A stretch of 64,000 bases of DNA, taken from positions 124,001 to 188,000 of the forward strand of contig JACJYU010000001.1 of the NCBI GenBank assembly GCA_020635915.1. The letters run 5' to 3'. Below the pieces are notes generated by a model. The model searched no databases and had not been told where the DNA came from. It saw only the letters and a list, made by a program, of their open reading frames with translations. Source of the DNA: Flammeovirgaceae bacterium (GTDB lineage Bacteria > Bacteroidota > Bacteroidia > Cytophagales > Cyclobacteriaceae). The position numbers and the translations under genes are program-made. Positions 1-8,649 of the stretch are shown one piece after another; the stretch's first letter is position 1; each line of letters opens with the position of its first letter.

Positions 1-620
1 GCGGCCAGGTTCAAGTCGTGCACAACCCCCACCACCACCAAATCCGGTTGCCTCAGCAGGTCAATCACTTTGTGCATAAACTGGAATTGATAATGGACGT
101 CCAAAAAGGTGAGCGGCTCGTCCAGCAGTAGGTAACGGCCATGGCCGGGCGCGGGGTACCAGAGTTGCGTGAGCACACGGGCAAAATGCACCCGCTGTCG
201 TTCCCCCCCGCTCAAGGTCATATAGTTTCGGTCAGCCATTTCCTCCACCTCAAAGAATTTAAGTGCCGCCAGGCAAGCTTCCTCGTCCACCGCCCTGGGC
301 GAGCCGGCAAAATGGGGATACCGGCCCATCATCACAATTTCCCAAACCTTTAGCGGAAAAGCCAGGTCAACGTTTTGCGAAAGCACCGCGCGCATCCTGG
401 CCAGGGCCTTGTCGCGAAGGGCCCTGCTGTTGACGCCACCATACAACACTTTGCCATCATAGCCCGTCATCTGCCGGCTCAGCACTTTCATCAGGGTGGA
501 CTTGCCTGCCCCGTTCGGCCCGATGACCAGGTTGAGCTTGCCGGGCAAAAATTCGGCATCCACCTTATCCAAGAGGGTTTTGCCACCAATGCGCACCGAA
601 ATGTTTTCAGCCTTCAGCAT
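1..620 (-). CDS. hmuV: Heme ABC transporter ATP-binding protein (partial, cut by window edge)
   Basis: This is the ATPase that powers heme import through the inner-membrane permease HmuU. It reads leftward from ATG 620, and about 206 codons are present of a usual 255-270; the C-terminus lies outside the window. Visible motifs are a Walker A box GPNGAGKS (residues 34-41), the ABC signature LSGGERQ (from residue 136), Walker B ending LLLDEP (Asp167, Glu168) and an H-loop VVHDLNLA near the window edge. It begins 4 nt after the hmuU stop, so it is the last of the hmuT-hmuU-hmuV transcription unit. Siderophore ATPases are close relatives; the heme call rests on its HmuT and HmuU neighbours. Confidence 0.88.
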   Translation of the reverse strand, partial: MLKAENISVRIGGKTLLDKVDAEFLPGKLNLVIGPNGAGKSTLMKVLSRQMTGYDGKVLYGGVNSRALRDKALARMRAVLSQNVDLAFPLKVWEIVMMGRYPHFAGSPRAVDEEACLAALKFFEVEEMADRNYMTLSGGERQRVHFARVLTQLWYPAPGHGRYLLLDEPLTFLDVHYQFQFMHKVIDLLRQPDLVVVGVVHDLNLA

Positions 621-624
621 AACA

Positions 625-1656
625 TTAAAAGTAATATTGTTTTTTGCGCAACAAGATGATGAACACGGGCACGCCCACCAAAGAGGTGACGATCCCGATG
701 GGAAGTTCGGCCGGGGCCAGCATCAATCGTGAAACGAGGTCTGCCAGGCTAAGCAATATGCCCCCCACTATCGCACTTGCCATAATGAGGAACCGGTTGT
801 CAGACCCTCCCATCAACCGCAATAAGTGGGGCACCACAAGCCCCACAAAACTGATAACGCCCGTAAATGCGGTGGACACCGCCACCAGCAATACGTTGAG
901 CGCGATGACTATGATTTGCAACCGCTTTAAATTAACCCCCAGGAAAATGGCTTCATCCTCGCCCATCATGAGCGCGTTCAGTTGCTTGGCATAGCGAAGG
1001 GAAATGATCGTACAGGCCACCGTCACCAGGCCGATGATCGATATGGATGCCCAGTTGGCGCCCGATAGTGTCCCCAGGTTCCAGAAAATAATGGAGCGCG
1101 CCTGTGGGTCGCGCGCCAGGTAGGAAAGGAACCCCACCCCACTAAGAAAGAGCGCGTTGATGGCCAGCCCCATTAGCAGCAACGTCACCACGGAACTCTT
1201 TCCCGTGGCACGGTTTTGTGACAACAAGAACACACAGACGGTGGAGAGCGCCCCTCCCATACAAGCAGCTATCGGCAACGTCCACTCGCCCGCATGGAAC
1301 TTGATCACTGACCCCAACACAAAGTATAGGGATGCCCCGAATGCCGCGCCACTGGATGTGCCCACAAGCCCTGGTTCAACGATAGGGTTTCGAAACAGGG
1401 CCTGCATGAGCACCCCCCCCACGCCAAGGCCCGCCCCTACCAACACCCCGGCAAAGGCACGCGGCAGCCTGATTTGCAAAAAAATCCTTTCATTCAAATT
1501 GGATTCCCCACCGGTTATCCAATGGAGAAAAGAAGATTGTATCTCTGCCCAGGAAATGGTGATGGCCCCGAATTTCAAGGATAGGAAAAAAGTAATGACA
1601 AGCAGGGCCGTAAGGATAGGAAATACCGCCCTGCTCCTTTTATTGAGTTTTCCCAT
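625..1656 (-). CDS. hmuU: Heme ABC transporter permease, FecCD family
   Basis: The 343-residue protein is an inner-membrane permease of the FecCD family that moves heme (or another iron chelate) from the periplasmic binding protein into the cytoplasm. It is highly hydrophobic, with about nine or ten predicted membrane helices. It carries family segments such as RLPRAFAGVLVGAGLGVGG near residue 65 and GLVVPHLLR near residue 275, which in the family contact the ATPase. Its ATG at 1656 lies inside the end of hmuT (17-nt overlap), implying translational coupling. Length matches the family. The substrate is inferred from context, since ferric-siderophore permeases look alike. Confidence 0.9.
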   Translation of the reverse strand: MGKLNKRSRAVFPILTALLVITFFLSLKFGAITISWAEIQSSFLHWITGGESNLNERIFLQIRLPRAFAGVLVGAGLGVGGVLMQALFRNPIVEPGLVGTSSGAAFGASLYFVLGSVIKFHAGEWTLPIAACMGGALSTVCVFLLSQNRATGKSSVVTLLLMGLAINALFLSGVGFLSYLARDPQARSIIFWNLGTLSGANWASISIIGLVTVACTIISLRYAKQLNALMMGEDEAIFLGVNLKRLQIIVIALNVLLVAVSTAFTGVISFVGLVVPHLLRLMGGSDNRFLIMASAIVGGILLSLADLVSRLMLAPAELPIGIVTSLVGVPVFIILLRKKQYYF

Positions 1657-2518
1657 TCCTGTGAATCAGTTCCTGCAACATAAGTACCACCTCCCCGGTC
1701 CTTGGGCCGAAGTATACCATATCATGTTCTTCCACACGGTAAATCCTGTTGTTAGCGGCCGCCCTTGTGCCTGCCACGCCCGGCAGGGATTTTATTTGCT
1801 CGGGCGAGCCCAGCCGGTCATATCCAAAGTCGGTCAGGAGGATCACGTCCGGGTCGGATTTGGCTATTACTTCCGCGGAAAGTTGCATCATGCCCCTGTC
1901 GCCAGGAATTGGGATGGTGCCACCCGCCATGCGGACCAACTCCCCGGTGGTGCTTTTTTCCGTCATGGTCAGGTACAGGTTGCCGGCCCTCCCATAATGG
2001 ATAACCACCACCTTGGGCGTTTCGTCATACCGGGCCAGCGCCTCCGTGGCCAGGCGCATGTCCTTGTCCAATTTGGCATTCAATGAATCGGCTGCTTTTT
2101 GCCTGCCAAAATACTGCCCCATTTCGGTGACCAGTGCCTTCGCGCTTTCAATATCAACACCCTTGGTTTTAAACACCATCATAGGGATTTTCAATCCTTC
2201 CATTTGCCTCATTACCTGCTCAGGCCCCACGTTGTTGTCATGGATGATCATGGTGGGTTTCATGGAAAGGATGCCTTCGGTGCTTAACGCCCGGTGGTAC
2301 CCCACGGTAGGCAATTTCTTTATCTCCGGAGGATAGGTACTGGAAAGATCAACTGCAACAAGGTCTTGTTGGGCATTTAACTCAAAAATTATCTCGTTGT
2401 ATTGCTTGGAAAGGCACACAATCCTTTTTTCGTTTTCCTTTTTTTGGTCTTTGTTGGAAAACCTTCCGCAACCCGTGAGTATGACCACGAGCGCAAAAGC
2501 AATGCTTGATAGTCTCAT
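1640..2518 (-). CDS. hmuT: Heme ABC transporter substrate-binding lipoprotein
   Basis: This is a periplasmic heme-binding protein of the cobalamin/Fe3+ binding (PF01497-like) fold, 292 residues. I start it at ATG 2518 because the residues that follow form a lipoprotein signal ending in the lipobox LTGC (about residue 17); the more upstream in-frame codon is TTG. The stretch VGYHRALSTEGILSMKPT is characteristic of HmuT-type hemin-binding proteins, and GMMQLSAEVIAKSDPDVILL marks the second lobe. It is 60 bp downstream of the TonB receptor and overlaps hmuU. The family usually binds heme between two lobes; I cannot identify the ligand from sequence alone. Confidence 0.88.
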   Translation of the reverse strand: MRLSSIAFALVVILTGCGRFSNKDQKKENEKRIVCLSKQYNEIIFELNAQQDLVAVDLSSTYPPEIKKLPTVGYHRALSTEGILSMKPTMIIHDNNVGPEQVMRQMEGLKIPMMVFKTKGVDIESAKALVTEMGQYFGRQKAADSLNAKLDKDMRLATEALARYDETPKVVVIHYGRAGNLYLTMTEKSTTGELVRMAGGTIPIPGDRGMMQLSAEVIAKSDPDVILLTDFGYDRLGSPEQIKSLPGVAGTRAAANNRIYRVEEHDMVYFGPRTGEVVLMLQELIHRNGKTQ

Positions 2519-2578
2519 AGACAAAGTGTCCTTTAAAACAGGAGGGGCGCGTATTGCCGCCCTCTCCTGCTTATGGTT

Positions 2579-4966
2579 TTAAAATATATATTTCAAATTC
2601 AACCCGCCAAAGTAATTGATTTTATCCGGTGCCGGGATATAGGCATCGTTCAATTGGTTGACGAACACCATATAATAATACCGCTGCCCCGTAATGTTGT
2701 TCGCACCAAAATAGGCATCTACATCAAAGTGGCCTGAAACCATCCTGTGGTAACCCACTTTTGCGTTTACCAGGCGATAGATTTGGGATTGATATGCCCC
2801 GTCCGAAGTGATCGGCATGGAATCTTTGAAGGAATAGTAAAGGTTGCCATAGAAGCCGTTGTTGGCCGATAGGTCAACCCCTACATTGGCCACAACTGGC
2901 GATACACCTGCCACCGCCTTGCCGGAATAATCAGCCTGCAAAAGCTGTCCTGTCTTGCTGACCGACTCATAAGAAAAATCCTTGTATTGGAAGTCCGAGT
3001 AAGTGAGGTTGGCAAATGGACGGACATAATTCATAAAGCCCGTGGCCGATTGGTAGGCATTGTACGCCACGGCCACTTCCAGCCCCCTGTTCTGCTGTTT
3101 GCCCCCATTGGCAATGTAACTGTACAACGTTGTGGTGTTGTTCAGGGGCACGGCCACGGAGGTCATCTTATCGTCAAACCCGGCATCAAACAATGCCACC
3201 TGGTAGTTCAGCCGGCCGTCCATCAAAGACCCTTTAGTGCCCACCTCAAACTGGTTGCCCACCTCGGGGCGTAATCCTGTGTTCAATCTTCCGGTAGCGG
3301 AAATCACGATATTGGAACTTACCGGTGCCTTGTACCCCTTGCTATAGGATACATACGCAGACAGGGAATTGTTAAAGACTTTGTTAATGGCAAAGTGGGG
3401 GGACACCATATTGTCATAGGTAATACCATAATGAGATGGCTTGCCCCCTGCAGGGGTATTTTCGGCCGCATCGTAAATGCGGTTGTCCAGTTCAATATTC
3501 ATGGTGCTCAACCCTACCCCTGCCGTGATGGACACATCGTGCGGCAAAGACAATGTCCATTCCGTAAATGAGGAGGTGGTGCTGCTCATGGCCGCCTGGT
3601 TGCTCCTCAGGTCGCCAATTATGTTGTAGCCACTCAAGTTGGTGCTATCGGCCGTCATGCCATACCCTACTATCTGGGCAAACTGCTTTTGCGACTCTAC
3701 CCCCACGATACCACTCAGGCTGGCCCCCTCCCCCAACAAAAACTTCATGTCCAGGGTGGAACGCAAGCCATAATTGATGGGGCTTTTGTCTGTCCAGCCC
3801 GCGGCCGAACTAGAGTTGTTGCTCACGCCCGATCCAAAAAAAGTAGTGGTATTGCTGATGTTGTCACTGAAACTGTACACATGGCTAAGCCCCGCCCTGA
3901 AGCTTGTTATTTCGGAGTGGGCGTTGTTTTTAATATACCTTGGGTTGCCTGTATAATCACCATTGTCATATTGGTCAATGGTCAACTCCCCCCCGCGCTC
4001 GTCATAGCTGTGGCTATACCCTAAGTAAGTATTGATGCGTTGCTTTGGATTGGGATAAAACTCCGCTGCCATGTTTACAAAATCTTTTTTGGACGCATTG
4101 TGGCTCATAAACCCGTCAGCATGTTGGTTTCCATAGTTCACCAGAACGGAAGCACGTTCATTCCCGATCTCCAACTGCGTAGTATACCGCTGAAGGCCAT
4201 AGCTGCCTGCCATCACCTGCTGGCCAATGGATGTTTTTCCGTATTCAGGTTTTTTTGTTTGTAGGTTGACAACGCCCGCAATGGCCAAGCCATACAACGA
4301 GCCGGCCGGGCCTTTGATCACTTCCACATTGCCCACCGTGCCAAAATCAATATCGTCCATTAAGGTAATCCCTTCCGCATCGGTAATGGGGATCCCGTTT
4401 AAATACACTTTGTACCCCTGTCCGTCAAAGTTATTGTTGGCGCCTCTAAAGCCCACGCCACTGCCATAGCCCCGGATATTGAACTGCTGCCCGGAAGAAA
4501 CAGCGCGCCTGGACATATACACGCCTGTCACGTTTGTGTTTATGGCATCGTCCAAAAACAAGCCATTGCCGCGTTGTATCTCCACTTCGCCCATTTTGGA
4601 AATCGACTTTGGCTGGTAAAGTATCGAATGGTTGGAATTAGAGGTTGCCGTGATCACCACATTGTCCAATATTTGGTTGGCCATCACCATTTCAATGCTT
4701 AATTCCTCGTCACAGTTTTCCACCCGTTGCCGCACTTCGCGATAACCGACAAAAGAAACAATAATATCTGCAGGGCCGTTGCAGGGCAAAGAAAACATTC
4801 CGTTGTCATCGGTGGTGGTCCCGCTTCCTCCTGCAAAGCGTACGTTGGCATTTGCCAGTGGCTTGTTGTCCACGGCATCCAATACCTTTCCCCTGAGTGG
4901 GCCGGATTGGGCCATTATGGAAAGGCTGAAAATTGTCCCCAAAAGGGAGAAATAAATTTTTTTCAT
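2579..4966 (-). CDS. TonB-dependent outer-membrane receptor, probably heme/iron uptake
   Basis: This 795-residue outer-membrane receptor imports its ligand using TonB energy. ATG 4966 is chosen because it gives a clean signal peptide (MKKIYFSLLG to about residue 20, ending MAQ). An N-terminal carboxypeptidase-regulatory-like domain (about residues 24-105) is typical of Bacteroidota receptors. A plug follows, with NIRGYG and VEVIKGPAGSLYG motifs, and then a beta-barrel ending in a terminal Phe (LNLKYIF). It directly precedes hmuT on the same strand, so it is probably the outer-membrane entry step for the HmuTUV importer. The substrate is inferred; a siderophore is possible. A 13-bp tandem repeat lies about 77 nt upstream of the start. 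Confidence 0.85.
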   Translation of the reverse strand: MKKIYFSLLGTIFSLSIMAQSGPLRGKVLDAVDNKPLANANVRFAGGSGTTTDDNGMFSLPCNGPADIIVSFVGYREVRQRVENCDEELSIEMVMANQILDNVVITATSNSNHSILYQPKSISKMGEVEIQRGNGLFLDDAINTNVTGVYMSRRAVSSGQQFNIRGYGSGVGFRGANNNFDGQGYKVYLNGIPITDAEGITLMDDIDFGTVGNVEVIKGPAGSLYGLAIAGVVNLQTKKPEYGKTSIGQQVMAGSYGLQRYTTQLEIGNERASVLVNYGNQHADGFMSHNASKKDFVNMAAEFYPNPKQRINTYLGYSHSYDERGGELTIDQYDNGDYTGNPRYIKNNAHSEITSFRAGLSHVYSFSDNISNTTTFFGSGVSNNSSSAAGWTDKSPINYGLRSTLDMKFLLGEGASLSGIVGVESQKQFAQIVGYGMTADSTNLSGYNIIGDLRSNQAAMSSTTSSFTEWTLSLPHDVSITAGVGLSTMNIELDNRIYDAAENTPAGGKPSHYGITYDNMVSPHFAINKVFNNSLSAYVSYSKGYKAPVSSNIVISATGRLNTGLRPEVGNQFEVGTKGSLMDGRLNYQVALFDAGFDDKMTSVAVPLNNTTTLYSYIANGGKQQNRGLEVAVAYNAYQSATGFMNYVRPFANLTYSDFQYKDFSYESVSKTGQLLQADYSGKAVAGVSPVVANVGVDLSANNGFYGNLYYSFKDSMPITSDGAYQSQIYRLVNAKVGYHRMVSGHFDVDAYFGANNITGQRYYYMVFVNQLNDAYIPAPDKINYFGGLNLKYIF

Positions 4967-5300
4967 ATATGTATATGTTGGTAATTGTCTAATGGTCCTA
5001 TGAAATCGCCTGTTGCCATCCGTTGTGTGCCATGTCAATTCATGGTGATTTCAAATGGTGATTTCAAATAATTTATTTTTAAACCACGGGCTTCAATTTT
5101 TAGAGGCGTGCACCCTTCATTGTGCCCAATGCGATTTTGAGTAATTTGTGCCAACCCATCCCAACAACCTACGGCCATTTGGCCTACAAGGCGACCCATG
5201 GAGCCTCATATCAAAAGGGGGTTGAAGGCTTTGGTGTTTGTGCACAAAATGCCCAAGCCACAACCGATATCATCCTATTGCTGGTTACGGGGCGGTTGAC
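4967..5300 (-). promoter_or_regulatory. Upstream region of the TonB receptor, no gene
   Basis: This gap of about 330 bp separates the TonB receptor start from the stop of the upstream 180-residue protein. It should contain the receptor promoter. The part nearest the receptor is AT-rich and includes a perfect 13-bp tandem repeat at 5043-5068. I find no convincing two-part promoter and no Fur-type inverted repeat. The open frames here on either strand look like chance. Confidence 0.4.
5043..5068. repeat. Perfect tandem 13-bp direct repeat upstream of the heme receptor
   Basis: The unit TGGTGATTTCAAA occurs twice back to back at 5043-5055 and 5056-5068, 77 to 102 nt upstream of the receptor ATG. 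Direct repeats of this size can be regulator half-sites or replication slippage. It is not inside a gene. Confidence 0.7.
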
Positions 5301-5843
5301 TTATGCGGAACAGGGCAGCTCCGGAGGTGGGGATTTTACTTCCATAAATACGAGGGAAGGCTTGCACGGATGTTCCAAGGCATTTTTTTGAATTTGGGAT
5401 CCCAAAGGCAGCGCCCGCAATACCTTTTGTGCAAAATGTTTTGTTTGAAAATCTTTCCTGCTTCGTTTTTTTACAGGCTTTGAAGAATCCTTTTTCAGGA
5501 AGCTCAGCGTTTTGGCCACGAAACTCTCCACCACATCGTGCTTGCACGTTACCCGGTACCCTTTTCCATCCTGCTCTATGGTGGAAACATCGAACATCAT
5601 CTCCCGCCACCTGAATTCCCTTCCTTTTACCGTCCAGTCAAGCCCGTTGAATTCCTCCTCGGAAAAATTGAACACCGTGAGGTCCGGGAGTTCCGCGATC
5701 CTGGCATAGGATTGAAATGCTGCCCGGTGGATCAACAGGAGGTTGGAACTAAGCAACCCCATGGTGGCCATCAGGTAGAGCGGCAAAACAAGGAATAATG
5801 TAAAACTTCGAAACAAATTATTCAAATAATGAAACTGCCGCAT
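5301..5843 (-). CDS. Unknown membrane-anchored protein upstream of the heme uptake genes
   Basis: I do not recognise this 180-residue protein. It has one hydrophobic N-terminal segment (residues about 13-38), probably an uncleaved membrane anchor. A soluble part follows with an aromatic and acidic middle (EEEFNGLDW, REFRWREMMFDV), a Lys/Arg-rich stretch near residues 120-135 and a Pro-rich end (SPPPELPCSA). A similar gene position, upstream of a metal or heme TonB receptor and on the same strand, suggests a role in uptake or sensing, but that is inference. The gap to the receptor is about 330 bp, so a separate promoter is likely. ATG 5843 is the first start. Confidence 0.65.
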   Translation of the reverse strand: MRQFHYLNNLFRSFTLFLVLPLYLMATMGLLSSNLLLIHRAAFQSYARIAELPDLTVFNFSEEEFNGLDWTVKGREFRWREMMFDVSTIEQDGKGYRVTCKHDVVESFVAKTLSFLKKDSSKPVKKRSRKDFQTKHFAQKVLRALPLGSQIQKNALEHPCKPSLVFMEVKSPPPELPCSA

Positions 5844-6032
5844 GTTCCGCTTAATTGGTCAATCAGGCAACCCAAAATGCACATTGTAAAGATATACAGT
5901 GGCGAGCGGTTCTTTATGGTGTTGAAGGTAAAAATCGGTCAAAAATCCTAAATTACAAACGTTTGACTGCCGGCCCGCCCATTATGGTGGCCAGGACGCC
6001 CAAGCCGCCTGGCCTGCCGGCAAAATAACCGC

Positions 6033-7202
6033 ATGAAAGGGAAAATGAAAGGCAAAATACTCGACACCATTAAAAAGCCGGATAAGATAATCCTGCAAGG
6101 CCTCAAATCGCTTACCCATATTACCGGGAGCATTACCGGCATCGACTTCAACTTTTATTCAAAAATCAAAAGCGAAGCCAAAGGGAAAAGCGAGCTTACC
6201 TTCATCGGCAAAAAAAAGATGGAGGAGGTAAAGCTCCAGCTTTTTACTTACAACGAAACCACCTGTAACGAAGCCACCTCGATTGGGGATTTTAACAAGA
6301 TTGATAAAAACAACCCCAGCCATAATTATTGGCTCAACCTTCACGGTATCCACGATGTGGCCCTGATAGAAGATATTGGCCGGTACCTTGCGCTCGAACG
6401 CCTGACCATCCGGCAACTTGTGGATACCACCCAGCGCCCAAAAGTAGATGACTACGAGGACTATGTCTTTTTCAGCATAAAGTCAATATTGATGGATGAA
6501 AGCAGGCACCTCAAAATTGAACAATTGTCGTTCGTGCTCGGCAAGAACTATGTGCTGTCATTTCAGGAGGAGGCAGGCGACCACTTTGAGCACATTCGGA
6601 ACAAGTTAAGGGAAAACCTGGGGCTCATAAGAAAAAGGGAATGTGATTTCCTGCTGTTTCAATTGCTGGATGCCATTCTTGATAATTATTTTGAAACACT
6701 GGACCAAATCAACCACGAAGTTGCCATCGTTGAAAAGGAAACCATGCTCAACCCCGAACAGGCCACCCTCCTGCTTATAGAAAAAAACAAAAAGAACGTT
6801 GGGAAAATAAAGAAATCGCTCTTGCCCTTTAAGGAAGCGCTGACCAATATCATAAAAGACAGGACCCATTTTATCAATAGGAAGCACAGAAAATATTTCC
6901 GTGACCTAAAGAATAGCTGTGCCAATGCCATCGAAGAGGCCAACGCGACCTATGCCGCACTGGAAAGCCTAACCAATATCTATTTTTCGTCATTAAGCCA
7001 AAAGATGAACGAAACCATGAAGGTACTCACCACGGTGGCCACCATATTTATACCCCTCACCTTTATTGCAGGTATCTACGGCATGAATTTCGCCAATATG
7101 CCGGAGTTGAAATGGAAGTATGGATATTATGTGATCTGGGGAATTATGCTCACCGTGTTGGCGGGCATGGTCATTTATTTCAAAAGAAAAAAATGGCTCT
7201 GA
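6033..7202 (+). CDS. corA: CorA-type magnesium/cobalt transporter
   Basis: This 389-residue inner-membrane channel of the CorA family carries Mg2+ (and Co2+ or Ni2+) into the cell as a pentamer. A large cytoplasmic alpha/beta domain (about residues 60-290) includes the acidic segment LVDTTQRPKVDDYEDYVFF. Two C-terminal membrane helices follow, and the pore signature YGMN has its GMN at residues 350-352. The tail is basic (FKRKKWL), as in family members. The start is ATG 6033; an ATG at 6045 within the repeated MKGK-MKGK start is an alternative. It is divergent from the unknown 5301-5843 gene and stands alone. Confidence 0.95.
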   Translation: MKGKMKGKILDTIKKPDKIILQGLKSLTHITGSITGIDFNFYSKIKSEAKGKSELTFIGKKKMEEVKLQLFTYNETTCNEATSIGDFNKIDKNNPSHNYWLNLHGIHDVALIEDIGRYLALERLTIRQLVDTTQRPKVDDYEDYVFFSIKSILMDESRHLKIEQLSFVLGKNYVLSFQEEAGDHFEHIRNKLRENLGLIRKRECDFLLFQLLDAILDNYFETLDQINHEVAIVEKETMLNPEQATLLLIEKNKKNVGKIKKSLLPFKEALTNIIKDRTHFINRKHRKYFRDLKNSCANAIEEANATYAALESLTNIYFSSLSQKMNETMKVLTTVATIFIPLTFIAGIYGMNFANMPELKWKYGYYVIWGIMLTVLAGMVIYFKRKKWL

Positions 7203-7319
7203 TGACCCCGGGCAGGCCGGGCTATGTCCCCAATGAGCCGTTGGTGTAGAATTGCTTTCATTAATCGGTCTATTTGAGCCACCTTGGTCAATCCTAAACC
7301 TTTAAACCAAAAACCAGCT

Positions 7320-8606
7320 ATGGCCATTAAAAGACGTGACTTCATAAAACTGGCTGCCGGCAGCACGGCCGGTGCAGCTTTCATTGCCTCCTGCCAATCC
7401 GAGGGCGGCACCACGCCCAAAACAGGGTCTCCCCTTGACAACCTGAAATCCATGACCGATGACGTGCAGCCCATTTCCTTGCAAGAGAGGGAATCGAGGA
7501 TCGAAAAAGCACAACGCCTCATGGCCGAGAATAAGATCGAGGCACTGTACCTTGATGGCGGCACCAGCATGGCATACTTTACCGGTATCCGGTGGGGCAC
7601 CAGCGAACGCATGATGGCGGCCATTATCCCAGCCAAAGGCGAGGTGAAATACATTAGCCCCGCCTTTGAAGCCGCCCGTGTACAAGAACTGATGACCATT
7701 GGCAATGACATTCGCGTGTGGGAAGAGCACGAGAGCCCCTACAAACAAGTGGCCCTGGCATTTAAGGATATGGGCATCCGAAGTGGCAATGTGGCCATGG
7801 AGGAGCGCGTAAGGTTTTTCTTGTTCGATGGCATCAGAAAAGAAGCCTCACACCTGAACTATGTGAGTGGCGACCCTGTGACAATACCATGCCGCATGTT
7901 CAAAACCCCTGCCGAGATTGCCCTGATGCAACGTGCCAACGATGTCACCATTGAAGCCTACAAGGCGAGCGTGGCCATGTTGGAAGAAGGAATGACGCCC
8001 CAGGATTTTAGTGCCATTTCAGCGGAAGCACACAAGCGCCTTGGGGCCAGTGGCGGCATAGGATGTAATTTTGGCGAAGCCTCTGCCTACCCACATGGGA
8101 GCATCCAGCAACAATATTTGAAAAAAGGGGATATTGTGCTCATGGATGGGGGCTGTGGGGTAGGCGGATACCGCTCCGACATCAGCCGCACCGTTGTGTT
8201 TGGGGCCGAGCCCACGCCCCGCCAGCGGGAAGTTTGGGACTTGCAAAAGAAATCGCAGGCAGCCGGGTTTGCGGCCGCCAAATTGGGCGACCCTTGCGAA
8301 AACGTGGACATCGCTGCACGCAAGGTACTCACCGATGCCGGGTATGGGCCGGGGTACAAGGTGCCCGGCTGCCCGCACCGTACGGGCCATGGCATTGGCA
8401 TGGACGTGCATGAGTGGGGCAACATGGTGTTGGACAACAAACAGCCGTTGATGCCCGGCATGTGCTTCAGTATAGAGCCCACCATTTCCATCTATGGTGA
8501 ATTTGGCGTGCGCCTGGAAGACTGTGCCTACATGACGGAAGAAGGAGTAAAATGGTTTACCGTGCCCAGCCCTTCGATCGATAAGCCATTTCATGATGTG
8601 GCCTGA
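7320..8606 (+). CDS. M24 family metallopeptidase (Xaa-Pro aminopeptidase-like), Tat lipoprotein, copy 1
   Basis: This 428-residue exported peptidase has the pita-bread fold. Starting at ATG 7320 gives a twin-arginine signal (KRRDFIKLAAG) followed by a lipobox FIASC with Cys25, so the folded enzyme probably leaves through Tat and becomes lipid-anchored. An N-terminal creatinase-like domain spans about residues 60-190. The M24 domain shows the metal ligands: an Asp pair in MDGGCGVGGYRSDISRTV, His in GHGIGMDVHEWG, and Glu residues in SIEPTISIYGEFG and RLEDCAYM. The second copy follows after 43 bp, so they are probably co-transcribed. The natural substrate is unknown. Confidence 0.88.
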   Translation: MAIKRRDFIKLAAGSTAGAAFIASCQSEGGTTPKTGSPLDNLKSMTDDVQPISLQERESRIEKAQRLMAENKIEALYLDGGTSMAYFTGIRWGTSERMMAAIIPAKGEVKYISPAFEAARVQELMTIGNDIRVWEEHESPYKQVALAFKDMGIRSGNVAMEERVRFFLFDGIRKEASHLNYVSGDPVTIPCRMFKTPAEIALMQRANDVTIEAYKASVAMLEEGMTPQDFSAISAEAHKRLGASGGIGCNFGEASAYPHGSIQQQYLKKGDIVLMDGGCGVGGYRSDISRTVVFGAEPTPRQREVWDLQKKSQAAGFAAAKLGDPCENVDIAARKVLTDAGYGPGYKVPGCPHRTGHGIGMDVHEWGNMVLDNKQPLMPGMCFSIEPTISIYGEFGVRLEDCAYMTEEGVKWFTVPSPSIDKPFHDVA

Positions 8607-8649
8607 CCTATTTTTTTATAAAAAAGTAAAACGAAAAACAACTAACGAC

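Noticed and set aside
1157..2086. Open frame of 309 codons on the plus strand
   Set aside because: It is antisense to hmuU and hmuT, both of which have family motifs.
5122..5391. Open frame of 89 codons between the TonB receptor and the 180-residue gene
   Set aside because: It overlaps the end of the 180-residue gene on the other strand and shows no coding character.
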